A stretch of DNA of 64,000 nucleotides from positions 2,480,001-2,544,000 of the forward strand of contig NC_003197.2 in NCBI RefSeq assembly GCF_000006945.2, written 5' to 3'. The notes below the pieces were generated by a model that saw only the letters and a list, made by a program, of their open reading frames with translations, was not told the DNA's origin and did no database searches. Shown one piece after another: positions 55,691 through 64,000 of this stretch. Both the position numbers and the translations under genes were made by a program. Position 1 is the first letter of the stretch; every line of letters begins with the position of its first letter. The DNA is from Salmonella enterica subsp. enterica serovar Typhimurium str. LT2 (GTDB lineage: Bacteria; Pseudomonadota; Gammaproteobacteria; Enterobacterales; Enterobacteriaceae).

Positions 55691-55945
55691 AAGTTTCCTT
55701 GTTCTATCGGATTTAATTTGACTCCTTTTTATAACGACCATCGCCCCTTGCTGACCAATACACTTTTCACGTGTCATCAATAGCCATTTAATATCGATAA
55801 ATTTAGATCGCTTCTGTATTAATACAGAGGGAAAACAGTATTGGTTTTTGCTTGCAATTCATATTAACAATATGCCGCTTTCATATTTATAAATTGCCTC
55901 TTTTTAATTAACCCATTAATAATTATCGGCATAGGGAAATATGCT

Positions 55946-56707
55946 ATGAAAAAAATTCTTACTCTGACGCTTTCTTCTTTACTCATTATTCCCGCACTCA
56001 CCCATGCGGAATTTAAAGGCGGGTTCGCCGATATCGGCCTCCATTACCTCGACTGGACATCAGACACCACGGAAAAAACCAGTAAAAAATCCCATAAAGA
56101 TGATTTTGGGTACCTGGAACTGGAAGGCGGAGCGAATTTTAGCTGGGGAGAAATGTACGGGTTCTTCGACTGGGAAAATTTTTACAATGGCCGCCACGCT
56201 AAACCAGGCAGCGAACAGCGTTACACCTTTAAAAATACCAACCGTATTTATCTGGGCGATACAGGATTAAACCTCTATCTCCATGCCTACGGGACGTACG
56301 GTTCACCTCATCGCGCTAATTTCCATGATGACATGTTTCTCTATGGTTTAGGCTATAACTTCACAGGTAACGGTTACTGGTTTAAACCCTTCTTTGCCAA
56401 ACGTTATACCGATCAGACCTACTACACAGGCGATAATGGTTATGTATTAGGTTGGGTGGCCGGCTATAGCTTCTCGTTGGGTAGTGAGAAATTCAGCGTA
56501 ACGAACTGGAATGAGTATGAGTTTGACCGCGATGCGTCCTACGCTGCGGGCAATGGCGGGAAAGATGGCATTAATGGCGCAGTAGCGCTGTGGTGGAATG
56601 CGACTCCTCACCTGACCGCAGGAGTACAATATCGTTACGCTGATAATAAGTTAGGAGAATCCTTCCTGCAGGATGGCATTATTTACTCCATCAAATACCT
56701 GTTTTAA
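55946..56707 (+). CDS. yfeN: Tsx-like outer-membrane channel YfeN
   Basis: The 253-residue protein has a signal peptide (MKKILTLTLSSLLIIPALTHA). Its beta-barrel sequence resembles the nucleoside channel Tsx (GHxx-like FADIGLHYLDWTSDT, FGYLELEGGANFSWGEMYG) and ends in phenylalanine (IIYSIKYLF). It matches E. coli YfeN. The position beside the xap genes suggests a nucleoside pore, which is inference. A short inverted repeat (56714-56735) follows without a T-run. Confidence 0.92.
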   Translation: MKKILTLTLSSLLIIPALTHAEFKGGFADIGLHYLDWTSDTTEKTSKKSHKDDFGYLELEGGANFSWGEMYGFFDWENFYNGRHAKPGSEQRYTFKNTNRIYLGDTGLNLYLHAYGTYGSPHRANFHDDMFLYGLGYNFTGNGYWFKPFFAKRYTDQTYYTGDNGYVLGWVAGYSFSLGSEKFSVTNWNEYEFDRDASYAAGNGGKDGINGAVALWWNATPHLTAGVQYRYADNKLGESFLQDGIIYSIKYLF

Positions 56708-56768
56708 CACACAGCCCTGTCAAAAATGGCAGGGCAAGACCGCACCTCACACACGGACAGATAGATAT

Positions 56769-57695
56769 TTATAGCTGATACAGCGGATCTTTCGCCCTCG
56801 CGGCGGTTAATTCGCTGGCCTGGGTACGCACCACGTCCCACAACGCCTGCGCCGCCGTGGAGAGCGATCGGTTTTTTCGCCGCGCCAGCATGAGCTGCCT
56901 TTCAACTACGGGCGTCAGCCGTTTAACCTGTAAGTGGCTGCCCTGCGGGAGCGGTAACGCCAGCGCGGGCAGCACGCTGATGCCGATTCCCGCTTCCACC
57001 ATTGGAAACAGCGTGGCCGGGTGACCAATCTCCTGCACGATATCCGCCTCAATAGCAAAATGGGCCAGCGCCGCATCAATCAGCGGTCGACTGCCGGAAG
57101 CATAATCCTGTAAGACCAGCGAGGCCTGTTTAAGATCCTGCCAGCTCACCCATTCCTGATGCGCCAGCGGATGATCCTGGCGACACAACAGTAAAAAAGG
57201 CTCTGATAAGATGGCTTCACACTGTAAATCCACCGCTGCGCCGGGATCGATAACGATGCCAAAATCCACTTCACCCTGGCGGATGCTCTCCAGCACCCAC
57301 TGCTGCGGACGATCGTGCAATACAAAATCAATAGCGGGATAAAGTGAATTACTTTGGGCAATGCATTGCGGAATAAGATGCGCAGAAATGGTTTGGCTCG
57401 CGGCAACGCGCACGGTGCCGGTTAATTGTGTCCCTACTCTGCCTGCATCGCGCAGTATGCTGTTCAGTTCATCAAGCACCCGCTCCAGACGCGTCGCCAG
57501 TTGTTGCCCCGCCTCGGTCAGCACCACCTCACGCGTAGTGCGATCCAACAGTCTGACGCCGGTTTGCCGCTCCAGCTCTTTTACGCTATGACTGACCGCA
57601 GACTGGCTCAGTCCAATCCTGTCCCCTGCCCGACTGAAACTTTTGGCCTGGGCGACGGTAATAAAAATACGCAGTTGACGCAGTGAATAGTTCAT
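56769..57695 (-). CDS. yfeR: LysR-type regulator YfeR
   Basis: The 308-residue LysR-family regulator has an N-terminal winged helix-turn-helix (LRIFITVAQAKSFSRAGDRIGLSQSAVSHSV) and a C-terminal effector domain. It is divergent from yfeH with about 90 bases between starts, a typical arrangement for a LysR regulator and its target. In Salmonella YfeR is described as responding to osmolarity and controlling yfeH. Confidence 0.94.
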   Translation of the reverse strand: MNYSLRQLRIFITVAQAKSFSRAGDRIGLSQSAVSHSVKELERQTGVRLLDRTTREVVLTEAGQQLATRLERVLDELNSILRDAGRVGTQLTGTVRVAASQTISAHLIPQCIAQSNSLYPAIDFVLHDRPQQWVLESIRQGEVDFGIVIDPGAAVDLQCEAILSEPFLLLCRQDHPLAHQEWVSWQDLKQASLVLQDYASGSRPLIDAALAHFAIEADIVQEIGHPATLFPMVEAGIGISVLPALALPLPQGSHLQVKRLTPVVERQLMLARRKNRSLSTAAQALWDVVRTQASELTAARAKDPLYQL

Positions 57696-57784
57696 CGACT
57701 AGATTCATATATAGATGCAATAAATCAATTTTATTTCTCAAAGCGAAAAACGCAAAATAGCTGCACCGACTTTCAGGAGTTTTT

Positions 57785-58783
57785 ATGAAACTTTTTCGTA
57801 TCCTTGACCCTTTCACGCTGACACTTATCACCGTGGTACTACTGGCCTCTTTTTTCCCGGCGGAAGGTGGCTTTGTGCCTGTCGTTGAAGGCATTACGAC
57901 AGCGGCTATCGCTCTGCTGTTTTTTATGCATGGCGCGAAGCTTTCGCGTGAAGCGATCATCGCTGGCGGCAGCCACTGGCGGTTGCATCTGTGGGTCATG
58001 TGCAGCACTTTTGTGCTCTTTCCTGTCCTCGGCGTACTGTTTGCCTGGTGGGCGCCTGTCAATGTCGACCCTATGCTCTACAGCGGCTTTCTGTATCTGT
58101 GTATTTTGCCCGCCACCGTGCAGTCTGCGATTGCGTTTACTTCACTCGCGGGCGGTAACGTCGCGGCCGCGGTGTGCTCAGCGTCTGCGTCCAGCCTGCT
58201 GGGCATTTTCCTGTCGCCGCTGCTGGTCGGTCTGGTAATGAATATTCATGGCGCGCAGGGCAGTCTGGAAGAGGTGGGCAAAATTATGCTGCAACTGCTG
58301 CTGCCTTTTGTGCTGGGACACCTGTCTCGCCCGTGGATCGGCAATTGGGTCGCGCGCAACAAAAAGTGGATCGCGAAAACGGATCAGACCTCTATTCTGT
58401 TGGTGGTCTACTCGGCGTTCAGCGAAGCGGTGGTCAACGGCATCTGGCACAAAGTCGGCTGGGGATCGCTGCTGTTTATCGTCGTGGTCAGCCTCATACT
58501 GCTGGCGATCGTCATAGCCATTAACGTCTTTGTCGCCCGTAAATGCGGCTTCAATAAAGCCGACGAAATCACTATTGTCTTCTGCGGTTCGAAAAAAAGC
58601 CTGGCCAACGGGATCCCGATGGCCAATATTCTGTTTCCGACGTCAGTGCTGGGTATGATGGTATTACCGCTGATGATCTTCCACCAGATCCAACTGATGG
58701 TCTGCGCAGGGCTGGCGCGGCGCTACAAACGCCAGACCGAGAAGTTACAGGCGCAGCAGGAAAGCCGCGCCGCGAAAGCTTAA
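57785..58783 (+). CDS. yfeH: Bile acid:sodium symporter family protein YfeH
   Basis: This 332-residue polytopic protein of the BASS family has about ten hydrophobic segments. Conserved sequences include FLYLCILPATVQSAIAFTSLAGGN and the domain-crossing ITIVFCGSKKSLANGIPMAN. It matches E. coli YfeH; the substrate is unknown. It is likely controlled by the divergent YfeR. Its stop codon overlaps the 3' end of the convergent ypeB by four bases. Confidence 0.93.
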   Translation: MKLFRILDPFTLTLITVVLLASFFPAEGGFVPVVEGITTAAIALLFFMHGAKLSREAIIAGGSHWRLHLWVMCSTFVLFPVLGVLFAWWAPVNVDPMLYSGFLYLCILPATVQSAIAFTSLAGGNVAAAVCSASASSLLGIFLSPLLVGLVMNIHGAQGSLEEVGKIMLQLLLPFVLGHLSRPWIGNWVARNKKWIAKTDQTSILLVVYSAFSEAVVNGIWHKVGWGSLLFIVVVSLILLAIVIAINVFVARKCGFNKADEITIVFCGSKKSLANGIPMANILFPTSVLGMMVLPLMIFHQIQLMVCAGLARRYKRQTEKLQAQQESRAAKA

Positions 58784-58998
58784 AGCGGGCGTTTCAGGGG
58801 CTGTACCAGTTGCGTCAGCCCCTCGGTTTTAATCAGCAGCGTGATTTGCATCAACTCCCCCAGTTTACCCGCCGGAAATTGATCTTTACGGGCAAACCAC
58901 AGCAAATACTCTTCCGGAAGGTCGATCAATCGACGTCCCTGATATTTGCCAAAGGGCATCACGGTGTTGGCGATTTCAACCAGCTGCTCTTTTTCCAT
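58780..58998 (-). CDS. ypeB: YpeB family protein (DUF3820)
   Basis: This 72-residue protein contains MPFGKYQGRRLIDLPEEYLLWF, the core of DUF3820, a motif seen in nuclease-associated proteins. It matches E. coli YpeB. It begins one base after the ligA stop codon, so it is probably translated from the ligA transcript. The function is unknown. Confidence 0.9.
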   Translation of the reverse strand: MEKEQLVEIANTVMPFGKYQGRRLIDLPEEYLLWFARKDQFPAGKLGELMQITLLIKTEGLTQLVQPLKRPL

Positions 58999-58999
58999 C

Positions 59000-61015
59000 T
59001 CAGGCACCCAGTAAGCGGATCATTTCCGCTTCATCAATCACGGTAATACCCAGTTCCTGCGCTTTGGCCAGTTTGGAGCCCGCCGCTTCACCGGCAATCA
59101 CCAGATCGGTTTTCTTCGATACGCTGCCTGCCACTTTCGCGCCCAGCGCCACTAAACGCGCTTTAGCGTCATCGCGAGACATCTGGCTCAGGCTACCGGT
59201 TAGTACCACGGTTTTACCGGCAAACGGGCTATCGATCTCTTGCACATTAATGACTACCGGCGCGGGCCAGTGAACCCCTTCCGCCAGTAGCTGCCCAATC
59301 ACGTCACGATTACTCTCTTCGGCAAAAAAGTTAAAGACGTGCGTAGCGACCACAATCCCCACGTCAGGTACTTTCTGCAACTCGTCAATGGTGGCGGCCT
59401 GCAGCGCCTCCAGCGTACCGAAATAAGCCGCCAGCCCCGCCGCCGTCGCTTCACCCACTTCACGGATGCCCAGCGCATAGAGAAAACGCGCAAAGGTCGT
59501 CGTTTTGGATTTTTCCAGCGCGTTAACAACATTTTGCGCGGACTTTGGCCCCATTCGGTCCAGGCCGGTCAGTTTACCCGCCGTCAGACGGAACAGATCC
59601 GCTGGCGTATGGACATACTCCCTTTCCACCAGTTGGTCGATGATCTTATCGCCCATCCCGTCTACATCCATCGCCCGGCGCGACACAAAATGTTTCAGCG
59701 ACTCTTTACGCTGCGCGCCGCAAATCAGCCCGCCGGTACAACGGGTAACGGCTTCGCCTTCAACGCGCTCTACGTCCGATCCGCACACCGGACAGTGCGT
59801 TGGAAACACAATCGGACGCGTCTCTTCAGGGCGTTCGGACAGAACCACGTTGACCACCTGAGGGATCACATCGCCTGCCCGACGGATAACCACCTTATCG
59901 CCAATGCGCAAGCCAAGTCGCTCAATTTCATCGGCATTATGCAACGTGGCATTGCTGACCAGCACACCAGCCACCTGAACCGGTTCCAGACGCGCCACCG
60001 GCGTAATCGCCCCGGTACGCCCGACCTGAAACTCAACGTCGCGCACAAAAGTCATCTGCTCCTGAGCAGGAAATTTAAACGCCACCGCCCAGCGCGGCGC
60101 GCGGGCCACAAAGCCCAGCAGTTCCTGCAAAGCCAGCGAGTTGACCTTAATCACCACGCCGTCGATATCAAAACCGAGCGTAGGGCGATCTTTTTCGACG
60201 TTGTGATAAAAATCCAGTACCGCCTGGGGAGAATCGCACAGCGTCACGCGATCGCTGACCGGTAACCCCCACGCTTTAAATTGCAGCAAACGTCCCAGAT
60301 GCGTATCCGGCAACTCGCCGCCTTCCAGAATACCGACGCCGTAGCAGAAAAATGTTAGCGGTCGCTTCGCCGTAATACGCGGATCGAGCTGACGCAGCGA
60401 ACCCGCCGCCGCGTTACGCGGGTTAGCAAACACTTTGCCGCCAGTGCGGCGCGCGTCTTCATTGATCTTTTCAAACCCGGCCTGCGGTAAAAATACCTCT
60501 CCGCGAACTTCAAGACGCGCCGGAATGTTATCGCCGTGCAGCTTTAACGGAATGGCGCGAATCGTGCGCACGTTTGAAGTGATATCTTCACCGGTGGTGC
60601 CGTCGCCACGCGTCGCAGCGCTCACCAGCACGCCGTTTTCATACAGAATGCTGACCGCCAGACCATCCAGCTTTAGCTCGCAGCACCAGATGACATTTTC
60701 CGTGCTTTTTAGACGATCCTGCACTCGCTTGTTAAACGCCAGGAAGCTTTCTTCATCAAATACGTTATCGAGCGACAGCATCGGTACTTCATGGCGAATC
60801 TGGTTGAATGCCGTCAGCGGCGCCGCGCCAACGCGCTGCGTGGGCGAATCCGGCGTGATAAGGTCCGGACGTTGCGCCTCCAGCTCTCGCAGTTCCCGCA
60901 TCAGGCGGTCATATTCGGCGTCGGGAATCTCTGGCGCATCCATCACATGATACAGATATTCATGATGGCGAAGCGTGGTTCGCAGTTCTGTCAGTTGTTG
61001 TTCGATTGGTTCCAT
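59000..61015 (-). CDS. ligA: NAD-dependent DNA ligase LigA
   Basis: The 671-residue replicative ligase seals nicks using NAD. In order: an Ia domain with YxxHxYxV-type residues near position 22 (YLYHVMDAPEIPDAEYDRLM); the adenylated lysine in CELKLDGLAVS; an OB fold; a four-cysteine zinc finger (CPVCGSDVERVEG, AVTRCTGGLICGAQR); helix-hairpin-helix repeats (about 500-590); and a C-terminal BRCT domain from about 595. It follows zipA, with a terminator between. Confidence 0.98.
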   Translation of the reverse strand: MEPIEQQLTELRTTLRHHEYLYHVMDAPEIPDAEYDRLMRELRELEAQRPDLITPDSPTQRVGAAPLTAFNQIRHEVPMLSLDNVFDEESFLAFNKRVQDRLKSTENVIWCCELKLDGLAVSILYENGVLVSAATRGDGTTGEDITSNVRTIRAIPLKLHGDNIPARLEVRGEVFLPQAGFEKINEDARRTGGKVFANPRNAAAGSLRQLDPRITAKRPLTFFCYGVGILEGGELPDTHLGRLLQFKAWGLPVSDRVTLCDSPQAVLDFYHNVEKDRPTLGFDIDGVVIKVNSLALQELLGFVARAPRWAVAFKFPAQEQMTFVRDVEFQVGRTGAITPVARLEPVQVAGVLVSNATLHNADEIERLGLRIGDKVVIRRAGDVIPQVVNVVLSERPEETRPIVFPTHCPVCGSDVERVEGEAVTRCTGGLICGAQRKESLKHFVSRRAMDVDGMGDKIIDQLVEREYVHTPADLFRLTAGKLTGLDRMGPKSAQNVVNALEKSKTTTFARFLYALGIREVGEATAAGLAAYFGTLEALQAATIDELQKVPDVGIVVATHVFNFFAEESNRDVIGQLLAEGVHWPAPVVINVQEIDSPFAGKTVVLTGSLSQMSRDDAKARLVALGAKVAGSVSKKTDLVIAGEAAGSKLAKAQELGITVIDEAEMIRLLGA

Positions 61016-61031
61016 ATCACACCATCAATGA

Positions 61032-61058
61032 TAAAAAACCCCCGACAGGCGGGGGTTA
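61032..61058 (-). terminator. Rho-independent terminator of zipA
   Basis: On the minus strand AACCCCCGCCTGTCGGGGGTT followed by TTTT forms a stem between the zipA stop (61087) and the ligA start (61015). Partial read-through into ligA is possible. Confidence 0.85.
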
Positions 61059-61086
61059 CGTTAAAAATGTCACACCTGCGTTAACC

Positions 61087-62145
<1,059 letters not shown>

Positions 62146-62304
62146 TCAAGTGCAAGTGTACTGTTGGCTTTCGCAGCATAAAGATGAAGGAAAATGTGCT
62201 TTTTGCTGTTTTTTCGAACATTTCCGAACTATCCACCGTCTGATAACCGGGTAAGATATCCCACGTTTACCCAGGGCTTTAAGAAAAAGGAGTATGTCCT
62301 GAAT

Positions 62305-63066
62305 ATGGTTTCATCATCCACAACCGTACCACGTAGCGGCGTCTATTATTTCTCGCAAGGATGGAAGTTAGTCACCCTACCGGGAATCCGCCGCTTTGTT
62401 ATTTTACCTTTGCTGGTCAACATTGTGCTGATGGGCGGCGCATTTTGGTGGCTGTTTACCCAGCTTGACGCCTGGATACCTTCGTTGATGAGTCATGTGC
62501 CGGACTGGCTGCAATGGCTGAGCTATCTGCTGTGGCCGATTGCGGTTATCTCTGTTCTGCTGGTCTTTGGCTATTTTTTCTCTACCCTCGCCAACTGGAT
62601 CGCCGCGCCGTTTAACGGCCTTTTAGCCGAACAGCTTGAGGCGCGGTTAACCGGCGCCACGCCGCCAGATACAGGCATACTCGGCATCATGAAAGATGTA
62701 CCGCGCATTATGAAACGTGAATGGCAAAAGCTGGCGTGGTATCTGCCGCGCGCTATTGTGCTGCTGATTCTCTATTTTATTCCTGGCATTGGCCAAACCA
62801 TCGCGCCGGTGCTGTGGTTTTTGTTCAGCGCCTGGATGCTGGCGATTCAGTATTGCGACTATCCGTTTGATAACCACAAAGTGCCGTTTAAAACGATGCG
62901 CGCCGCGTTGCGCACGCAGAAGGTGGCGAATATGCAATTTGGCGCGCTCACCAGCCTCTTTACGATGATTCCGGTGCTTAACCTGTTCATTATGCCTGTC
63001 GCCGTCTGTGGCGCGACGGCAATGTGGGTTGATTGCTGGCGTGCTAAGCACGCGTTATGGAAATAA
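62305..63066 (+). CDS. cysZ: Sulfate transporter CysZ
   Basis: The 253-residue inner-membrane protein with several hydrophobic segments imports sulfate for cysteine synthesis. Conserved sequences include GVYYFSQGWKLVTLPGIRRF and FNGLLAEQLEARLTGATPPD. The frame opens further upstream, but the ATG at 62305 (MVSSSTTVPRSG) matches the known start and length. cysK follows on the same strand, 163 bases on, as in E. coli. Confidence 0.96.
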   Translation: MVSSSTTVPRSGVYYFSQGWKLVTLPGIRRFVILPLLVNIVLMGGAFWWLFTQLDAWIPSLMSHVPDWLQWLSYLLWPIAVISVLLVFGYFFSTLANWIAAPFNGLLAEQLEARLTGATPPDTGILGIMKDVPRIMKREWQKLAWYLPRAIVLLILYFIPGIGQTIAPVLWFLFSAWMLAIQYCDYPFDNHKVPFKTMRAALRTQKVANMQFGALTSLFTMIPVLNLFIMPVAVCGATAMWVDCWRAKHALWK

Positions 63067-63080
63067 CGTAAAAATGTATA

Positions 63081-63110
63081 AATAAGAGATGGCTTATGCT
63101 GTCTCTTATT
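63081..63110 (+). terminator. AT-rich hairpin after cysZ
   Basis: AATAAGAGA and TCTCTTATT are inverted repeats with a 12-base loop, shortly after the cysZ stop. No strong T-run follows. It may be a weak terminator or part of the cysK leader. Confidence 0.45.
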
Positions 63111-63229
63111 CCATACTGATAACCATTATTTCCCATCAGCATATAGATATGCGAAATCCTTACTTCCCCATATCTGGCTGGAAGGTATGCTGGGAAGGTA
63201 TCCCAATTTCATACAGTTAAGGACAGGCC

Positions 63230-64000
63230 ATGAGTAAGATTTATGAAGATAACTCGCTGACTATCGGTCATACGCCGCTGGTTCGACTGAACCGTATCGG
63301 TAATGGACGCATTCTGGCAAAGGTGGAGTCGCGCAACCCGAGCTTCAGCGTCAAGTGCCGTATCGGCGCCAACATGATTTGGGATGCCGAAAAGCGTGGC
63401 GTACTGAAACCTGGCGTGGAACTGGTGGAGCCGACCAGCGGCAACACCGGTATTGCGCTGGCGTATGTCGCCGCCGCGCGCGGTTACAAACTCACCCTGA
63501 CCATGCCGGAAACCATGAGCATTGAACGCCGCAAGCTACTCAAAGCATTAGGCGCGAATCTGGTGCTGACCGAAGGGGCGAAAGGGATGAAAGGCGCTAT
63601 TCAGAAAGCCGAAGAAATTGTCGCCAGCGATCCGCAAAAATATCTCCTGCTCCAGCAGTTCAGCAACCCTGCCAACCCGGAAATCCATGAAAAAACCACC
63701 GGCCCGGAAATCTGGGAAGACACCGATGGTCAGGTGGATGTGTTTATCTCCGGCGTCGGCACTGGCGGTACGTTAACCGGCGTCACGCGTTATATCAAAG
63801 GGACGAAGGGTAAAACCGATCTTATCACCGTTGCGGTAGAACCCACTGACTCCCCGGTTATTGCCCAGGCGCTGGCTGGTGAAGAGATCAAACCAGGCCC
63901 GCATAAAATTCAGGGTATCGGCGCAGGCTTCATCCCGGGCAACCTGGATCTGAAACTGATTGATAAAGTGGTTGGCATCACCAATGAAGAAGCTATTTCT
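63230..64000 (+). CDS. cysK: Cysteine synthase A, N-terminal part (cut by window edge)
   Basis: The first 257 residues of O-acetylserine sulfhydrylase A are present; the E. coli enzyme has 323. The PLP-binding lysine is in [16 protein letters not shown], the phosphate and substrate loop in [14 protein letters not shown] and the cofactor glycine loop in [12 protein letters not shown]. It combines O-acetylserine with sulfide to make cysteine and also partners CysE. An AAGGA-like ribosome binding site (63218-63224) precedes the ATG at 63230. CysB-dependent control is expected but no site was assigned by eye. Confidence 0.97.

Noticed and set aside
59339..60265. 308-residue plus-strand frame opposite ligA
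   Set aside because: Antisense shadow of ligA.

Overview
The window is a chromosomal segment of Salmonella enterica, most likely a Typhimurium-like subspecies I strain. Gene content and order from dedA to cysK are almost those of Escherichia coli K-12 (truA, usg, pdxB, flk, fabB, mnmC, aroC, fadIJ, fadL, mlaA, glk, mntH, nupC, gltX, xap, ligA, zipA, cysZ). The Salmonella-specific phosphoglycerate transport locus pgtEABCP sits beside a tRNA-Arg gene, and ipdC with a partner aldo-keto reductase, xapX and a small phage-derived accessory block are also present. This assignment comes from remembered protein similarity; no search was run.

Layout. Positions 1-5770: membrane and cofactor genes dedA (cut by the window edge), truA, usg, pdxB, flk and yfcJ. 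Positions 5890-8560: an AT-rich accessory block between yfcJ and fabB. It holds a divergent Mu-type repressor/Ner-like regulator pair around a perfect 25-bp palindrome, an NlpC/P60-like cysteine hydrolase overlapping a lipoprotein gene by one base, and a CPBP membrane protease. This is the least understood part of the window and the best candidate for an undescribed system. Positions 8620-25750: core metabolism, namely fatty acid synthesis (fabB), tRNA modification (mnmC), EF-P hydroxylation (epmC), murein hydrolysis (mepA), chorismate synthesis (aroC), ribosome-linked functions (prmB, smrB), phosphohistidine phosphatase (sixA), fatty acid uptake and beta-oxidation (fadIJ, fadL, with visible FadR operators), outer-membrane lipid asymmetry (mlaA) and an FNT-type channel (yfdC).

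Positions 25820-33520: tRNA-Arg(CCT), then pgtE (omptin protease), the regulators pgtA, pgtB and pgtC, and the transporter pgtP. Positions 33590-40370: intergenic repeat elements, yfdY, lpxP, the 23-residue gene ypdK, alaC, glk and yfeO. Positions 40390-43660: divergent ipdC and aldo-keto reductase genes, then ypeC. Positions 43720-50110: mntH with MntR and Fur operators, nupC, the phosphodiesterase pdeA (yfeA), two tRNA-Ala genes and the tandem paralogues yfeC and yfeD. Positions 50160-52230: gltX and a tRNA-Val x3/tRNA-Lys transcription unit. Positions 52390-56710: the xanthosine locus xapA-xapB-xapX-xapR and the Tsx-like channel gene yfeN. Positions 56770-64000: yfeR, yfeH, ypeB, ligA, zipA, cysZ and the start of cysK.

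Several modules work together. PgtC, PgtB and PgtA sense external phosphoglycerate and induce PgtP. FadL, FadI and FadJ move and degrade long-chain fatty acids under FadR, which also acts with FabR at fabB. XapA, XapB and XapR convert and import xanthosine, and YfeN may supply an outer-membrane nucleoside pore. Start codons were adjusted where family length or ribosome binding sites favour an internal start.
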